Made by a program: the position numbers and the translations under genes | Assembly: GCA_964509475.1 (NCBI GenBank) | Contig: CAZDXJ010000023.1 | Coordinates: forward strand, 1-30,988 | Length of the DNA stretch: 30,988 bases | Direction: 5' to 3' | Origin: CAZDXJ01 sp964509475 | GTDB lineage: Bacteria; Pseudomonadota; Gammaproteobacteria; Methylococcales; Methylomonadaceae | The notes under the pieces: model-generated | Databases searched by the model: none | The model's input: only the letters and a program-made list of their open reading frames with translations | Told to the model about the DNA's origin: nothing | Shown here: positions 30,888 to 30,988 of the stretch, piece by piece | How positions within the stretch are numbered: the stretch's first letter is position 1 | How the letters are laid out: the number at the start of each line of letters is the position of its first letter

Positions 30888-30988
30888 TAACGATTTACCC
30901 GGTTGTGTTGTAGCCGGTACAGGTCATTGATTTATCAGGACACGTGCATACATCGCTGTCGTTCGGCATAACATCCCAGGTTAGGCAA
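30888..30988 (+). repeat. Palindromic dispersed element, cut by the window end
   Basis: Starts GTAACGATTTACCCGGTTGT and follows the copies at 24436 and 28874 through the GCATAACATCCCAGGTTA segment, where the window ends. It lies 12 bases after the dnaX stop. Confidence 0.8.

Noticed and set aside
24436..30988. Possible CRISPR array from the recurring repeats
   Set aside because: Copies are about 185 bp, kilobases apart, partly inverted and lie between unrelated genes; there are no short regular repeats with spacers and no cas gene.

Overview
The window looks like chromosomal DNA of a Gram-negative gammaproteobacterium. Signs are an outer-membrane assembly lipoprotein (BamD), lipobox lipoproteins, an LPS-type exporter, the Enterobacteria-like arrangement bamD / rluD-pgeF, DjlA, and a 4.5S RNA gene directly before dnaX. 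A cis/trans fatty acid isomerase and a secreted surface protein of a type I recall from methanotrophs make Methylococcales a reasonable but unproven guess.

Layout. 1-4.7 kb: secreted trypsin-like protease, a repeat-bearing gap, a small lipoprotein and a 707-residue secreted protein closed by a strong terminator. 4.7-9.3 kb: envelope block with a periplasmic parvulin foldase, an ABC-2 polysaccharide exporter (Wzm/Wzt type), a fused-in-operon LpxL-like acyltransferase with an altered catalytic motif, and the 3' remnant of an O-acyltransferase gene cut off by REP-like repeats. 9.6-13.5 kb: housekeeping genes (ZIP metal transporter, pgeF, rluD, bamD, a small membrane protein). 13.5-14.1 kb: a repeat element abutting a broken hicA toxin gene. 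14.1-21.2 kb: pstS-(terminator)-pstC-pstA-pstB-phoU, transcribed leftwards from a clear PhoB box; both permeases carry very large periplasmic insertions. 21.6-24.3 kb: purC coupled to a beta-hydroxyacid dehydrogenase, and divergent djlA. 25-28.8 kb: small lipoprotein plus cti (haem-containing fatty acid cis/trans isomerase), converging with a lipoprotein alpha/beta hydrolase. 29.1-30.9 kb: ffs (4.5S SRP RNA) and dnaX, with a candidate programmed frameshift site.

Scattered between the genes are at least four repeat families. The most interesting is an approximately 185-bp imperfect palindrome with inverted termini, a central hairpin and, in one copy, a 7-bp target duplication; its outer arm occurs five times, twice joined to a second repeated module. 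Two REP families (one with a GTAG head, one with a CGTCATTCC head) and a 94-bp MITE-like element are also present.

Functionally the window is mostly envelope biology and phosphate uptake. No CRISPR array, tRNA, rRNA, transposase gene or prophage is visible. The least familiar items are the 707-residue surface protein, the exporter/acyltransferase block without any glycosyltransferase, the enlarged PstA/PstC pair, and the dispersed repeat family.
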